Shown: positions 9,081 through 18,890 of the stretch, one piece after another | How the letters are laid out: each line of letters begins with the position of its first letter | How positions within the stretch are numbered: position 1 is the first letter of the stretch | DNA from: Lebetimonas natsushimae | GTDB lineage: Bacteria; Campylobacterota; Campylobacteria; Campylobacterales; Nautiliaceae | Reading direction: 5' to 3' | DNA length: 64,000 nucleotides | Assembly (NCBI RefSeq): GCF_002335445.1 | Contig: NZ_BDME01000001.1 | Location: 124,001 to 188,000 of the forward strand | The notes under the pieces: model-generated | What the model saw: only the letters and a program-made list of their open reading frames with translations | The model's database searches: none | Told to the model about the DNA's origin: nothing | Translations under genes and position numbers: made by a program

Positions 9081-9667
9081 GTAAAAAAGATAAAATAATC
9101 AAGCGTGCTTTTGACTTTTTTTTAGCCTTTTTTGGGCTTTTAATTACCTGGCCGACAATTTTAATTGCCTGGATTATCGCAAGCATTGAAACTAAATCAA
9201 ACGGTTTTTTTTTGCAAAAAAGAGTTGGGGAAAATGGAAAACTGTTTACTATTATAAAAATAAAAACGATGTATCCAAATAAAGGTTCAACCGTTACAAC
9301 TGCAAATAATTCAAGGATTACAAAAAGCGGCAGGTTTTTTAGAAAATATAAAATTGACGAGCTGCCTCAGCTAATTAATGTTTTAAAGGGTGATATGTCT
9401 TTTGTAGGACCTCGGCCGGATGTGCCTGGATATGCAGATAAATTAGAAGGTGATGACAGAATAATTTTAAGCATAAAACCCGGAATTACAGGGCCTGCAA
9501 GTTTAAAGTATAAAAATGAAGAGGAAATTTTAGCAAGTGTTGATAATCCAAAAGAGTATAATGATAAAGTAATTTGGCCCGATAAGGTAAAAATAAATAA
9601 AGAATATATTAAAAACTGGTCACTTAAAAAAGATATTGAATATATTATTAAAACTATTAAAGGTTAG
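9077..9667 (+). CDS. pglC: PglC-like polyprenyl-phosphate sugar-1-phosphate transferase
   Basis: A 196-residue monotopic phosphoglycosyl transferase, close to the usual 200 residues. It has one N-terminal membrane hairpin (about 11-35), the 'FFLQKRVGENGKLFTIIKIK' substrate region, the catalytic Asp-Glu dyad in 'KIDELPQLINVLKGDMSFVG' and the following PRPD motif. It attaches the first sugar phosphate to undecaprenyl phosphate at the inner membrane, starting the N-glycan. It begins on the last bases of pglB and is followed three bases later by the aminotransferase, matching a pgl operon. Bacillosamine-type sugar is expected but not proven. Confidence 0.88.
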   Translation: MSKKDKIIKRAFDFFLAFFGLLITWPTILIAWIIASIETKSNGFFLQKRVGENGKLFTIIKIKTMYPNKGSTVTTANNSRITKSGRFFRKYKIDELPQLINVLKGDMSFVGPRPDVPGYADKLEGDDRIILSIKPGITGPASLKYKNEEEILASVDNPKEYNDKVIWPDKVKINKEYIKNWSLKKDIEYIIKTIKG

Positions 9668-9670
9668 AAG

Positions 9671-10768
9671 ATGATTTATCTTTCACCCCCACATATGAGC
9701 GGAAAAGAAATTGAGTATGTAAAAAAAGCGTTTGAGAGTAATTATATAGCCCCTCTTGGTGAGTTTGTAGATAAGTTTGAGGACTTGATAAAAAATTATA
9801 CCGGCGCTAAAGCGGCTCTTGCCGTTTGCAATGCTACAAGCGGACTTCATCTGGCTCTTAGGGTCTTGGGAATAAAAGACAGTAAGGTTGCAGTTTCGAC
9901 TTTTACTTTTATAGGTTCTGTTAATCCTATTCTTTATGAAAGAAATAAACCTGTTTTTATAGATGTGGATGAATATTGGCATATGGATGCAGAACTGCTT
10001 GAAAAGGCTGTAAAGGAAAATGATATAAAGGCAGTAATTTTGCCCCATATTTACGGGCAGGTTGCAGATATCGAGCCTATTTTGGAAATATGCAAAAAAA
10101 ATGATATTTATTTAATTGAAGATGCGGCTGAGAGTCTTGGGGCGTATTATAAATTAAAAATGGATAACGGAGAATGGAAAATTAAATACAGCGGAACTTT
10201 TGGAATTTTTGGGGTTTACAGTTTTAATGGAAATAAGCTTTTAACCACAAGCAGCGGGGGAGTGTTGGTTGGTAATGATGAAAATTTGATAAAAAAAGCA
10301 AGATTTTTATCTACTCAGGCAAAAGAAGCTGATTTTATGGAATATGTGCATAAAGAAGTCGGATATAATTACAGAATGAGTAATATTTTGGCGGCTGTCG
10401 GTGTAGGGCAAATGGAGGTTGTGGAAGAGAGAATAGCTAAAAAAAGAGAGATTTTTAACTGGTACAGGGAGTTTTTGGATGAAGAATTTATGCCAGAACT
10501 TTCCAATACCAGAGGAACAAGATGGCTTACAACTGTTGTTTTTAAAGATAAAGATCCTTGGGAAGTTATGAAAAAATTAAGAGTTAACGAAATTGAAAGC
10601 AGACCTCTTTGGAATCCTATGCATCTGCAGCCCTTGTTTAATGGGGCAAAAGCTTATCTCAATGGCAGAAGTGAAGAATTATTTAAAAAAGGACTTTGCC
10701 TTCCAAGCGGAACAACTTTAACACAAAAACAGGTAAAGGATATTTGTGAAATTGTCAAATCTTCTTAG
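9671..10768 (+). CDS. pglE: PglE-like UDP-4-keto-6-deoxyhexose aminotransferase
   Basis: A 365-residue DegT/DnrJ/EryC1/StrS enzyme using PLP. Visible features are 'IEDAAESLGAYY' (Asp that contacts the PLP ring nitrogen), the Schiff-base Lys in 'SFNGNKLLTTSSGG', and 'YNYRMSNILAAVGVGQ' for the substrate side. It would aminate the 4-keto sugar made by the PglF-like enzyme encoded next. About residues 160-173 (KLKMDNGEWKIKYS) come from the dispersed 7-bp repeat and sit between the Asp and Lys motifs. No PglD acetyltransferase gene lies beside it, so the final sugar may differ from diNAcBac. Confidence 0.88.
   Translation: MIYLSPPHMSGKEIEYVKKAFESNYIAPLGEFVDKFEDLIKNYTGAKAALAVCNATSGLHLALRVLGIKDSKVAVSTFTFIGSVNPILYERNKPVFIDVDEYWHMDAELLEKAVKENDIKAVILPHIYGQVADIEPILEICKKNDIYLIEDAAESLGAYYKLKMDNGEWKIKYSGTFGIFGVYSFNGNKLLTTSSGGVLVGNDENLIKKARFLSTQAKEADFMEYVHKEVGYNYRMSNILAAVGVGQMEVVEERIAKKREIFNWYREFLDEEFMPELSNTRGTRWLTTVVFKDKDPWEVMKKLRVNEIESRPLWNPMHLQPLFNGAKAYLNGRSEELFKKGLCLPSGTTLTQKQVKDICEIVKSS
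10153..10187 (+). repeat. Heptad repeat inside pglE-like gene
   Basis: Units AATGGAT, AACGGAG, AATGGAA, AATTAAA lie in frame between the regions encoding the PLP-binding Asp and Lys motifs. The encoded loop looks inserted relative to the tight spacing usual in the family; an alignment is needed to be sure. Confidence 0.7.
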
Positions 10769-12491
10769 GCCTACAAATTTTAAGAGGGCGCTGTTTTTTA
10801 TAACAGGAGATATAATAATTTCATTTTTTACACTTTTTTTATCTTATCTTCTCAGGTTTAATTTTTCAATTCCAAAAGAATATTTAGCTAATTTTTGGCA
10901 GATAGCTTTTGTTTTTATTTTTTTTAAACTGGTTTTTTATTATGTTTTTAAACTTTATTTTGTAAGCTGGAGATTTTTTTCGCTAAAAGAGCTTAAATCT
11001 TTAATTCTTGCTACGACACTAGCTTATATTTTGGGCGGGGGAGTGCTATTAATTTTTAGAGAGTTTTTTATACCTTTTCCAAGAAGTGTTATTATTATCG
11101 ATTATTTTTTATCAATTCTTTTTATAGGTTTTTTTAGAATTTCAAAAAGGCTTATAATTGAAAAAATTTCTACAAATAAAACCCCTGCAATTATAATAGG
11201 AGCTAATAAAAAAGCAATTTCTCTTTTGAAACAGGATATTCCTTATTCAGTTCTTGAAGTTTATGATAATAAAAAAAATTTAATCGGAAGTTATATTTAC
11301 GGAATTAAGGTAGAAGATGTTTCAAAAATAGACGGAAAAATAAAAACAGCAATTATCACCAAAGAATTATCTCAAAAAGAGCTTGATAAACTGGTTGAAT
11401 TTTTACAGAGTAAGGGAATAGAAGATATTAAAATATATAATCCTTTTGAGAAGAAAATAAAAGATATTTCTATTGAAGATTTGTTGGCTAGAAAACCAAA
11501 GGATTTGGATAAAAATGCAATTGAAAATTTTGTAAAAAATAAAAAAATTTTAATAACAGGTGCCGGCGGAAGTATTGGAAGTGAAATAGCAAGGCAGTGT
11601 GAAAAATATAAAGCCAAAGAACTTATTTTAGTGGATAACTCTGAATTCAACCTTTATTCCATAAATGAGGAACTTAATATTAAAAGATATCCTTGTTTGG
11701 TTGATGTTACAAAAAAAGAGGATTTAGAAGAAGTTTTTAAAAAATACACTCCTGAAATTGTAATTCATGCAGCGGCTTACAAACATGTGCCTATGTGTGA
11801 ATATAATCCTAAAAGTGCTGTAGTAAATAATATACTCGGGACTAAAAACGTAATAGACTTAGCAATAAAATATAATATAAAAGATTTTATTTTAATTTCC
11901 ACAGATAAAGCAGTTAGGCCTACAAATATAATGGGTGCTACAAAAAGGGTGTGTGAACTTTACGCTCAGAATATTGACAGCAAAAACACAAAAATATGTG
12001 CTGTAAGATTTGGGAATGTGCTTGGCAGCAGCGGCAGTGTGGTGCCTAAATTTAAAAAACTGATTGAAGAAAATAAACCTTTAACAGTGACCCATCCGGA
12101 AATTACAAGATTTTTTATGCTGATTCCTGAAGCATGCCAGCTGGTATTGCAGGCTGGAAGTTTGGCCGAGGATAAAGAGATTTTTATTCTGGATATGGGG
12201 GAACCTGTAAAGATAGTGGATTTAGCCAAAAAAATGCTAAAACTTTATGGAAAAAATGAAGATAATATTGAATTTATTGGACTCAGACCTGGAGAAAAGC
12301 TCTACGAAGAGCTTTTAATTGATGAGGCTGACAAAAAAACTAAATATAAAGACATATTTGTTGCTAAAGCAACTTTTTATGATATTAAAAAATTAAACGA
12401 CCAAATTGAAAACTTACTTCAAAAGAATATAAAACAAGATATTATAAAATTGTTAAGAGAAATGGTGAAAGAATATAATCCAAACGATTAA
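10746..12491 (+). CDS. pglF: PglF-like UDP-GlcNAc 4,6-dehydratase, membrane-anchored
   Basis: A 581-residue protein: four N-terminal membrane helices (about 1-135), a CoA-binding-like nucleotide domain, then an extended SDR dehydratase domain starting at 'KILITGAGGSIGSEIARQ'. The active-site region shows 'HAAAYKHVPMCE' and 'STDKAVRPTNIMGATKR', with the Met-x3-Lys variant of the catalytic Tyr typical of this subfamily. It converts UDP-GlcNAc to the 4-keto-6-deoxy sugar. It starts at GTG 10746 within the end of the aminotransferase gene (23-base overlap), so the two steps are coupled. C. jejuni PglF has nearly the same length. Confidence 0.92.
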   Translation: MKLSNLLRPTNFKRALFFITGDIIISFFTLFLSYLLRFNFSIPKEYLANFWQIAFVFIFFKLVFYYVFKLYFVSWRFFSLKELKSLILATTLAYILGGGVLLIFREFFIPFPRSVIIIDYFLSILFIGFFRISKRLIIEKISTNKTPAIIIGANKKAISLLKQDIPYSVLEVYDNKKNLIGSYIYGIKVEDVSKIDGKIKTAIITKELSQKELDKLVEFLQSKGIEDIKIYNPFEKKIKDISIEDLLARKPKDLDKNAIENFVKNKKILITGAGGSIGSEIARQCEKYKAKELILVDNSEFNLYSINEELNIKRYPCLVDVTKKEDLEEVFKKYTPEIVIHAAAYKHVPMCEYNPKSAVVNNILGTKNVIDLAIKYNIKDFILISTDKAVRPTNIMGATKRVCELYAQNIDSKNTKICAVRFGNVLGSSGSVVPKFKKLIEENKPLTVTHPEITRFFMLIPEACQLVLQAGSLAEDKEIFILDMGEPVKIVDLAKKMLKLYGKNEDNIEFIGLRPGEKLYEELLIDEADKKTKYKDIFVAKATFYDIKKLNDQIENLLQKNIKQDIIKLLREMVKEYNPND

Positions 12492-12499
12492 AGGTATAA

Positions 12500-12961
12500 T
12501 TGTTGTATAAAAAATTGTCCATTTTACATTTTATATTTTACATTTTTTTATTTATCGGTTGTGCTACCAAAACAATCCCCGTTTATAGCATAATAAATAC
12601 CCCTTATATAAAAGTGAGTGATCAGGGTTTTTTAAAAAAAGGTTTTAATTATAAAAAATTAGTGATTTATAAAGATGCAAACATACCTGTTGAAATTAGT
12701 ATATATAAAAATTCAATATGTTTAAATAAACGATGTTATCCAAAAGATAAATTTGTAAAAAAACTTTCTCCTGATTATCCAAAAAATTTGTTAGATAATA
12801 TAATAGAAAAAAAGCCTATTGAAAATTTAGGTAAAATTACAAAAATAAAAAAAGGATTTTTACAAAAGAATAAAAGATTTTTTTATCAGATAGACGATAA
12901 AAAAGTTTTGTTTAAAGATAAACTTAAAAAAATTATTATTATGATAAAGGAATTAAATTGA
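12500..12961 (+). CDS. Small lipoprotein of unknown function
   Basis: A 153-residue protein with a signal peptide ending in the lipobox 'FLFIGC' (Cys about 20), so it should be lipidated. The mature part is basic, with a Cys pair in '[14 protein letters not shown]' that may form a disulfide. No family is recognised. The hydrophobic core of the signal peptide is encoded by the dispersed 7-bp repeat read in its reverse orientation. The start is TTG (12500 or 12503) after an AAAGG site at 12490. The stop overlaps the ugd start by four bases, so it is co-translated within the glycan operon. Confidence 0.75.
   Translation: MLYKKLSILHFIFYIFLFIGCATKTIPVYSIINTPYIKVSDQGFLKKGFNYKKLVIYKDANIPVEISIYKNSICLNKRCYPKDKFVKKLSPDYPKNLLDNIIEKKPIENLGKITKIKKGFLQKNKRFFYQIDDKKVLFKDKLKKIIIMIKELN
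12511..12550 (-). repeat. Heptad repeat (reverse) encoding a lipoprotein signal peptide
   Basis: Reverse-orientation units such as TTTTACA, TTTTATA, TTTTACA follow one another at 7-bp spacing. Read on the + strand they encode Leu, His, Phe, Ile and Tyr and form the hydrophobic core of the signal peptide. Confidence 0.8.
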
Positions 12962-14124
12962 AAATAGCAATAGCGGGGACAGGATATGTGGGACTAAGCA
13001 ATGCAGTACTTTTATCTCAAAATAATGAAGTGGTTGCACTTGATATTATTCCAGAAAAAGTAGAAATGATAAATAAAAGGATAAGTCCCATAGAAGATAA
13101 GGAAATAACAGAATTTTTCCAGACTAAAAAACTTAATCTAAAAGCCACAACGGATAAAAAAGAGGCATATGTAAATGCCGAATATGTAGTAATAGCCACT
13201 CCTACTGATTATGACCCTGTTACTAACTATTTCAATACCAAATCGGTTGAAAGTGTTATAAAAGACGTGATGGAAATTAATCCATCAGCCACCATTGTGA
13301 TCCGCTCAACCATTCCGATAGGTTATACGGAAAGGATTAAAAAAGAATTTAATTTTAAAAATATATTTTTTGTGCCTGAATTTTTAAGAGAGGGGAAAGC
13401 TTTATATGACAGTTTGTACCCAAGCAGGATTATTGTAGGAGAAAAATCCGCAAAGGCTGAAATTTTTGCCAATTTGCTAAGAGACGGGGCATATAAAGAG
13501 ACAATTCCGATTCTTTTTACAAACAATACTGAAGCGGAAGCGGTTAAACTTTTTGCAAATACGTATCTTGCAATGAGGGTTGCTTTTTTTAACGAACTTG
13601 ACTCTTTTGCTGAAATGAAAGGTCTTAATGCAAAAGAAATAATCGAGGGTGTTTGTCTAGATCCACGAATCGGAATGTATTATAACAATCCGTCATTCGG
13701 ATACGGAGGGTATTGCCTGCCAAAAGATACAAAGCAACTTCTGGCAAATTACAGGATAGATAATATTCCACAGAGGCTTATTGAGGCAATAATTGATTCA
13801 AATACAGTAAGAAAAGAATTTATCGCAAAAAGGATACTTGATAAGAAACCGAAAAAAGTTGGGGTTTACAGACTTATAATGAAAGCCGGAAGCGATAACT
13901 TCAGAAGCAGTGCCATATTTGATGTAATAGAAATGTTAAAACCTTTTGTAAATATTTTAATATATGAACCAAAAGCAAAAGGAGATGAAATCGAAGGAGT
14001 TGAATTTACGGATTCTTTGGATAAGCTTAAAGAATGCGATGTAATTCTGGCTAACAGAATTGATGAAAATTTGGAAAGTGTAAAAGAAAAAGTTTATACA
14101 AGGGATATTTATTCTAAAGATTAG
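12958..14124 (+). CDS. ugd: UDP-glucose 6-dehydrogenase
   Basis: A 388-residue enzyme, the length of the short E. coli type. The N-terminus '[20 protein letters not shown]' is the NAD-binding fold, '[20 protein letters not shown]' carries a catalytic Glu, and '[15 protein letters not shown]' holds the nucleophilic Cys. It oxidises UDP-glucose to UDP-glucuronate in the cytoplasm. A UDP-glucuronate 4-epimerase follows 26 bases later and galU/galE lie downstream, so the cluster can supply UDP-GlcA and UDP-GalA. The start is TTG, overlapping the lipoprotein stop. Confidence 0.95.
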   Translation: MKIAIAGTGYVGLSNAVLLSQNNEVVALDIIPEKVEMINKRISPIEDKEITEFFQTKKLNLKATTDKKEAYVNAEYVVIATPTDYDPVTNYFNTKSVESVIKDVMEINPSATIVIRSTIPIGYTERIKKEFNFKNIFFVPEFLREGKALYDSLYPSRIIVGEKSAKAEIFANLLRDGAYKETIPILFTNNTEAEAVKLFANTYLAMRVAFFNELDSFAEMKGLNAKEIIEGVCLDPRIGMYYNNPSFGYGGYCLPKDTKQLLANYRIDNIPQRLIEAIIDSNTVRKEFIAKRILDKKPKKVGVYRLIMKAGSDNFRSSAIFDVIEMLKPFVNILIYEPKAKGDEIEGVEFTDSLDKLKECDVILANRIDENLESVKEKVYTRDIYSKD

Positions 14125-14150
14125 ATATTAAATGGAAAATAAGGAATAAT

Positions 14151-15194
14151 ATGAAAATTTTGATTACGGGGACAGCAGGATTTATAGGCTTTCATTTAGC
14201 CAATGCTTTAATTAAAAGAGGTGATGAGGTAATCGGGCTTGATAATATAAATGATTATTATGACGTAAATTTAAAATATGCTAGATTAAATGAGGCCGGA
14301 ATTGATAAAGAAAAAATAGAATATAATGAGATAGTGAAGTCAAACAAGTATCCAAATTATAAATTTATAAAATTGAATCTTGAAGACAAGTTTAACCTTT
14401 TTAAACTTTTTGAAAAAGAAAAATTTGATAAAGTATGTCACCTTGCGGCTCAGGCAGGGGTGAGATATTCTCTTAAAAATCCCGATGCATATATAAACTC
14501 AAACATAATTGGACATATGAATATATTAGAAGCTGTAAGACATAACGGAGTGAACGCTCTTGCATATGCCAGCAGTTCGAGTGTATACGGACTGAATAAA
14601 AAACAGCCGTTTTCAACAGACGACAATGTAGACCATCCGGTAAGTTTATATGCAGCTACAAAAAAGGCGGACGAACTTATGAGTCATACATATTCGTATC
14701 TTTATAATATCCCCACAACCGGTCTTAGATTTTTTACTGTATATGGTCCATGGGGAAGACCTGATATGGCGCTTTTTAAATTTGTAAAAAATATTTTAGA
14801 AGATAAACCGATTGATGTTTATAATTACGGTGAAATGAAAAGAGATTTTACATATATTGATGATATTATTGAAGGGGTTGTCAGAGTAATTGACAATCCC
14901 CCAAAACCAAAACCTGATTGGGATGGCAGGGCGAGTGAGAGTGTGGCGCCGTATAAAGTTTATAATATAGGAAACGGGGCACCTGTTAAACTTATGGATT
15001 TTATAGAGGCTATTGAAGAAGTGCTTGGTAAAAAGGCTAAAAAAAATCTGCTTCCTATGCAGCCGGGAGACGTGGCAAGCACATGGGCTAATACTAGTGA
15101 TTTGGAAAAAGATTTGGGTTATAAACCTTATACTGATGTAAGAGAGGGAATTAAAAATTTTGTAGATTGGTATAGAAAGTTTTATGATATTTAA
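14151..15194 (+). CDS. UDP-glucuronate 4-epimerase (extended SDR)
   Basis: A 347-residue extended SDR enzyme with '[20 protein letters not shown]' at the N-terminus and the catalytic '[13 protein letters not shown]' (Tyr-x3-Lys). The '[17 protein letters not shown]' stretch and '[19 protein letters not shown]' are typical of the UDP-glucuronate/UDP-galacturonate 4-epimerase subgroup (LspL/Cap1J type). It follows ugd directly, so the pair would make UDP-galacturonate for surface glycan. The ATG at 14151 follows AAGGAA. Subgroup assignment rests on recalled motifs. Confidence 0.88.
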   Translation: MKILITGTAGFIGFHLANALIKRGDEVIGLDNINDYYDVNLKYARLNEAGIDKEKIEYNEIVKSNKYPNYKFIKLNLEDKFNLFKLFEKEKFDKVCHLAAQAGVRYSLKNPDAYINSNIIGHMNILEAVRHNGVNALAYASSSSVYGLNKKQPFSTDDNVDHPVSLYAATKKADELMSHTYSYLYNIPTTGLRFFTVYGPWGRPDMALFKFVKNILEDKPIDVYNYGEMKRDFTYIDDIIEGVVRVIDNPPKPKPDWDGRASESVAPYKVYNIGNGAPVKLMDFIEAIEEVLGKKAKKNLLPMQPGDVASTWANTSDLEKDLGYKPYTDVREGIKNFVDWYRKFYDI

Positions 15195-15202
15195 GGAGAG
15201 GG

Positions 15203-16237
15203 ATGAATATTTTAGTAACAGGGGGAGCCGGATATATTGGAAGTCATGTTGTTAAGCTTTTGCTTGAAAACAGTGATTATGATGTAACAGTTATAGATAA
15301 TTTGGTAACAGGATTTAAAGATACGGTTGATACTTTAAGACAGATAAGAGAGTTTCAGTTTATTAAAGCTGATTTAAGTAATTGGAATGAAATTAAAGGA
15401 ATATTTAAAACTAAAAAATTTGATGCGATTATTCATTTTGCAGCAAGTTTGATTGTACCTGAAAGTGTAGAAAAACCTTTGAAATATTATCTTAATAATA
15501 CCGCCAATACCGCAAATTTAGTAAATTTGGCTGTTGAATATGGAGTTGAGAAATTTATATTCTCTTCTACGGCTGCAGTTTACGGGGAAACGGATATTCA
15601 ATTAAAAATGGAAAATGTAAAATGTAAAATGGAAGGAATTAGGGGAGAATTTCCTACAAATCCGATAAATCCATACGGGCAGAGTAAACTTTTTAGTGAA
15701 AAAATTATTCAGGATGCGGCTAAAGCTTACGGTTTAAAATATGTAATTTTCAGATATTTTAATGTGGCGGGTGCCAGTCCTGATTTAATGATAGGGCAAA
15801 AAACAAAAAATGCGACCCATTTAATAAAAGTGGCAAGCGAATGTGCAGTGGGTAAAAGAGATAAAATGTATATATTCGGGACAGATTATCCAACACCTGA
15901 CGGTACCTGTATAAGGGATTATATTCATGTGATGGATTTGGCTGATGCACATATAAAAGCTCTTGATTATTTAGATAACAATAAAAGTGATATTTTTAAT
16001 GTCGGATATGGAAGAGGTGCCAGTGTAAAAGAGGTGATTGATACTGTAAAAAAAGTAAGCGGAGTTGATTTTAAAGTTGAAAATGCCCCAAGAAGAGTGG
16101 CAGACCCAGCCGTTCTTATTTCAGATAACAGTAAAATTCAGCAAAAAATGGGTTGGATTCCAAAATATGACGATTTGGAATTTATCTGTAAAACTGCATA
16201 TGAGTGGGAGAAAAAACTAATGGAAAATGAAAAGTGA
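15203..16237 (+). CDS. galE: UDP-glucose/UDP-GlcNAc 4-epimerase
   Basis: A 344-residue SDR epimerase with 'NILVTGGAGYIGSHVVKLLL', 'STAAVYGE' and the catalytic Tyr-x3-Lys in 'NPYGQSKLFSEKI'. It interconverts UDP-glucose and UDP-galactose, or the GlcNAc forms. Residues about 135-147 (LKMENVKCKMEGI) are encoded by the 7-bp repeat and lie just after the Ser-Thr of the active site and before the Tyr, a loop where GalE proteins normally have a few residues. The C-terminus (MENEK) also ends inside repeat units. The gene starts eight bases after the epimerase, behind AAGGAGAGG. Confidence 0.93.
   Translation: MNILVTGGAGYIGSHVVKLLLENSDYDVTVIDNLVTGFKDTVDTLRQIREFQFIKADLSNWNEIKGIFKTKKFDAIIHFAASLIVPESVEKPLKYYLNNTANTANLVNLAVEYGVEKFIFSSTAAVYGETDIQLKMENVKCKMEGIRGEFPTNPINPYGQSKLFSEKIIQDAAKAYGLKYVIFRYFNVAGASPDLMIGQKTKNATHLIKVASECAVGKRDKMYIFGTDYPTPDGTCIRDYIHVMDLADAHIKALDYLDNNKSDIFNVGYGRGASVKEVIDTVKKVSGVDFKVENAPRRVADPAVLISDNSKIQQKMGWIPKYDDLEFICKTAYEWEKKLMENEK
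15603..15636 (+). repeat. Heptad repeat inside galE
   Basis: Units AAAATGG, AAAATGT, AAAATGT, AAAATGG run in frame through the epimerase gene and encode a Lys/Met/Glu-rich loop. Confidence 0.85.
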
Positions 16238-16260
16238 AAAGTTAAAAATGAAAAAGAAAG
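16219..16260 (+). repeat. Heptad repeat between galE and galU
   Basis: Units AATGGAA, AATGAAA, AGTGAAA, AGTTAAA, AATGAAA. The galE stop codon is the TGA within the AGTGAAA unit, and the array fills most of the short gap before galU. Confidence 0.8.
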
Positions 16261-16267
16261 GAAAAAA

Positions 16268-17077
16268 ATGATTAAAAAAGCATTGTTTCCGGCAGCCGGA
16301 TATGGTACGAGATTTTTGCCGGCTACTAAATCAGTTCCAAAAGAGATGCTGCCAGTTGTTAATAAACCGCTTATTCATTATGGTATTCAGGAATGTATGA
16401 ATGCGGGTATTTTTGAAATAGGGTTTGTAACAGGTAGAAACAAAAGGGCGATTGAGGATTATCTTGATTTTTCACCTGAACTTGAAGATAAAATAAAAGA
16501 TTCTTCCAAAGCAGAACTACTTAGAGAAACAAATGAAATGATAGAAAAGTGTACTTTTACTTATGTAAGGCAAAAAGAAATGTTAGGTCTTGGGCATGCT
16601 GTTTTAACGGGAGAGCCGTTAATAGGGAATAATCCTTTTGCTGTAGTTTTGGCGGATGATTTATGTGTAGGGGATGTTTTAACCCAAATGGTAAATCTTT
16701 ATAAAAAATACAAATGCACCATAGTTGGGGTTGAAGAAGTAGATAAAAATGAAGTAAACAAATACGGAATAGTGGCCGGCAGAAAAATAGAAGATAGTGT
16801 CATTATGGTTGATGATATGGTTGAAAAACCTGATGTTGACAAAGCACCAAGCAATCTTGCAATTATAGGAAGATATATTTTAACTCCGGATATATTTAAT
16901 TTATTAAAAAAGGTAAAACCCGGAAAAGGCGGTGAGATTCAACTAACCGATGCAATCAGAATGCAGGCACATGAGGGTATGGTAATAGCATATAAATTTA
17001 AAGGTAAAAGATTTGACTGCGGAAGTATACCAGGATTTATAGAAGCTACTAATTATATTTATGAAAATATGAAATAA
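16268..17077 (+). CDS. galU: UTP--glucose-1-phosphate uridylyltransferase
   Basis: A 269-residue nucleotidyltransferase with 'KALFPAAGYGTRFLPATKSV' (GXGTR loop and Lys), 'VVLADDLCVGD' as the metal site and 'GEIQLTDAIRM' near the C-terminus, all typical of GalU. It makes UDP-glucose from UTP and glucose-1-phosphate, feeding GalE and Ugd encoded just upstream. The ATG at 16268 follows GAAAGGAA. Length matches the family. Confidence 0.96.
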   Translation: MIKKALFPAAGYGTRFLPATKSVPKEMLPVVNKPLIHYGIQECMNAGIFEIGFVTGRNKRAIEDYLDFSPELEDKIKDSSKAELLRETNEMIEKCTFTYVRQKEMLGLGHAVLTGEPLIGNNPFAVVLADDLCVGDVLTQMVNLYKKYKCTIVGVEEVDKNEVNKYGIVAGRKIEDSVIMVDDMVEKPDVDKAPSNLAIIGRYILTPDIFNLLKKVKPGKGGEIQLTDAIRMQAHEGMVIAYKFKGKRFDCGSIPGFIEATNYIYENMK

Positions 17078-17089
17078 AGGCAATTATAT

Positions 17090-18859
17090 ATGTGTGGGAT
17101 AGTAGGAGTTAAGGGAATTGAAAATCCTCAAAATTTTTTAATAGAAGGACTTAGGGAACTGGAATACAGAGGATACGACAGTGCCGGAATTGCTGTAATT
17201 GATAATGACGGGCTTAAAGTAATAAAAGCGGTTGGAAAACTTAAAAATTTAGAAGTCAAGTTAAAAAATGTAACTTTTAAAAATCCAAAACTGGGAATCG
17301 GCCATACCAGATGGGCAACCCATGGGAAACCTACAGAAATCAATGCCCACCCACACACTGGGAAATTCAGTGCGGTAGTACATAACGGGATAATAGAAAA
17401 TTATCAGAAGATAAAAAAAGAACTTGAAAAAGAAAATATTGAATTTATCTCCCAAACAGATACAGAGGTAATAGTAAAACTTTTTGAACATTTTTGTAAC
17501 GGGGACGTGTTTGAAGCATTTAAAAAAACAATTAAAAAAATAGACGGTGCTTATGCTGTGTTATTAATTACGGAAAAAGCACCTGATAAAATATTTTTTG
17601 CAAAAAAAGGTTCCCCTCTAATCGTGGCAAAAAATGGGAATAAATTTTTCTTTGCTTCATCCGATGCCCCTTTGATAGGCTATGCAGATAGTGCTCATTA
17701 TTTAGAAGATTCTGAATTTGGATATATTGACGATGATATATACTTGTTTAAAGACGGTAAAAAGATTACACCAAATTTTAAACCTCTTCCTGATAACAGG
17801 GAATCAGCCAAAAAAGGCGGATACCGTTTTTATATGGAAAAAGAGATTTATGAACAATACGATGTGCTAAAAGAAAACACTCTTGGCAGAAATACAAAAG
17901 AAGGAATTAAATTTGATGAGGTTGATAAAAATTTTTTTGAAGGAATAAACAATATTATAATTTCAGCATGCGGGACCAGTTATCACGCAGGACTGGTTGG
18001 AAAATATCTGATAGAAAGAAGCGCAAAAATAAGGGTAAATGTAGAAGTTGCAAGCGAGCTTAGATACAGAAATCCTCTTTTAACAAAAGACACCCTTTTT
18101 ATTGTAATTTCCCAAAGCGGGGAAACCGCAGATACGCTTGAGACTCTTAAAATGGCAAAAAAAGCCGGGCTTAAAACATTGGCTTTATGTAATGTGGACA
18201 ATTCTTCAATTGTCCGTGAAGCTGACAAAACTATACTTCTTAGGGCTGGTATAGAAAAAGGAGTTGCATCCACAAAAGCCTTTGCCACTCAGGTAATGAC
18301 TCTTTGGATGCTTAGTAATTATTTGGCAGATAAAAACGAATATGAAATTATAAATAAAGCGATTGAATCCACAAAAGTAAATCCTAAAATTCATGAAAAA
18401 ATAAAAAGACTTTCAAAAAGATACCTTCACGGACACGGATTTTTTTATATAGGAAGAGATATATTCTATCCTCTTGCACTTGAAGGGGCACTTAAACTAA
18501 AAGAAATAAGCTATATTCATGCAGAAGGATATCCGGCAGGAGAAATGAAACACGGACCTATCGCTTTAGCGGACCCTGAGCTTTTTGTAGTGGCATTGCT
18601 TAGCAAAAATATACTTTTTGAAAAAACAAAATCAAATATAGAAGAGCTTGTGGCAAGGGATGCCACGGTTCTTACAATTTCAAGTGAATTAATTGAACTT
18701 ACAGATGACTTTATACAAATAAGTGATTCAAATCATCCGATGATAGAATTTTTTGAAATGATGGTAATAACTCAGCTTTTAGCCCTTGAAGTGGCAATCA
18801 GAAGAGGAAATGATGTGGATATGCCAAGAAATTTGGCAAAATCTGTGACAGTTGAATGA
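17090..18859 (+). CDS. glmS: Glutamine--fructose-6-phosphate aminotransferase (isomerizing)
   Basis: A 589-residue GlmS. The N-terminal glutaminase domain starts with the nucleophile in 'MCGIVGVKG', and 'GIGHTRWATHGKP' binds glutamine. Two SIS isomerase domains follow ('SACGTSYHAGLVGKYL', 'ISQSGETADT', then 'EGYPAGEMKHGPIAL'). The C-terminus ends 'MPRNLAKSVTVE' as usual. It makes glucosamine-6-phosphate, the first committed step to UDP-GlcNAc, which serves both peptidoglycan and the pgl sugars. It is the last gene before a sharp change to more AT-rich glycan genes. Confidence 0.97.
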   Translation: MCGIVGVKGIENPQNFLIEGLRELEYRGYDSAGIAVIDNDGLKVIKAVGKLKNLEVKLKNVTFKNPKLGIGHTRWATHGKPTEINAHPHTGKFSAVVHNGIIENYQKIKKELEKENIEFISQTDTEVIVKLFEHFCNGDVFEAFKKTIKKIDGAYAVLLITEKAPDKIFFAKKGSPLIVAKNGNKFFFASSDAPLIGYADSAHYLEDSEFGYIDDDIYLFKDGKKITPNFKPLPDNRESAKKGGYRFYMEKEIYEQYDVLKENTLGRNTKEGIKFDEVDKNFFEGINNIIISACGTSYHAGLVGKYLIERSAKIRVNVEVASELRYRNPLLTKDTLFIVISQSGETADTLETLKMAKKAGLKTLALCNVDNSSIVREADKTILLRAGIEKGVASTKAFATQVMTLWMLSNYLADKNEYEIINKAIESTKVNPKIHEKIKRLSKRYLHGHGFFYIGRDIFYPLALEGALKLKEISYIHAEGYPAGEMKHGPIALADPELFVVALLSKNILFEKTKSNIEELVARDATVLTISSELIELTDDFIQISDSNHPMIEFFEMMVITQLLALEVAIRRGNDVDMPRNLAKSVTVE

Positions 18860-18890
18860 AATATATGTATTAATTAATTTGTTAATTAAA

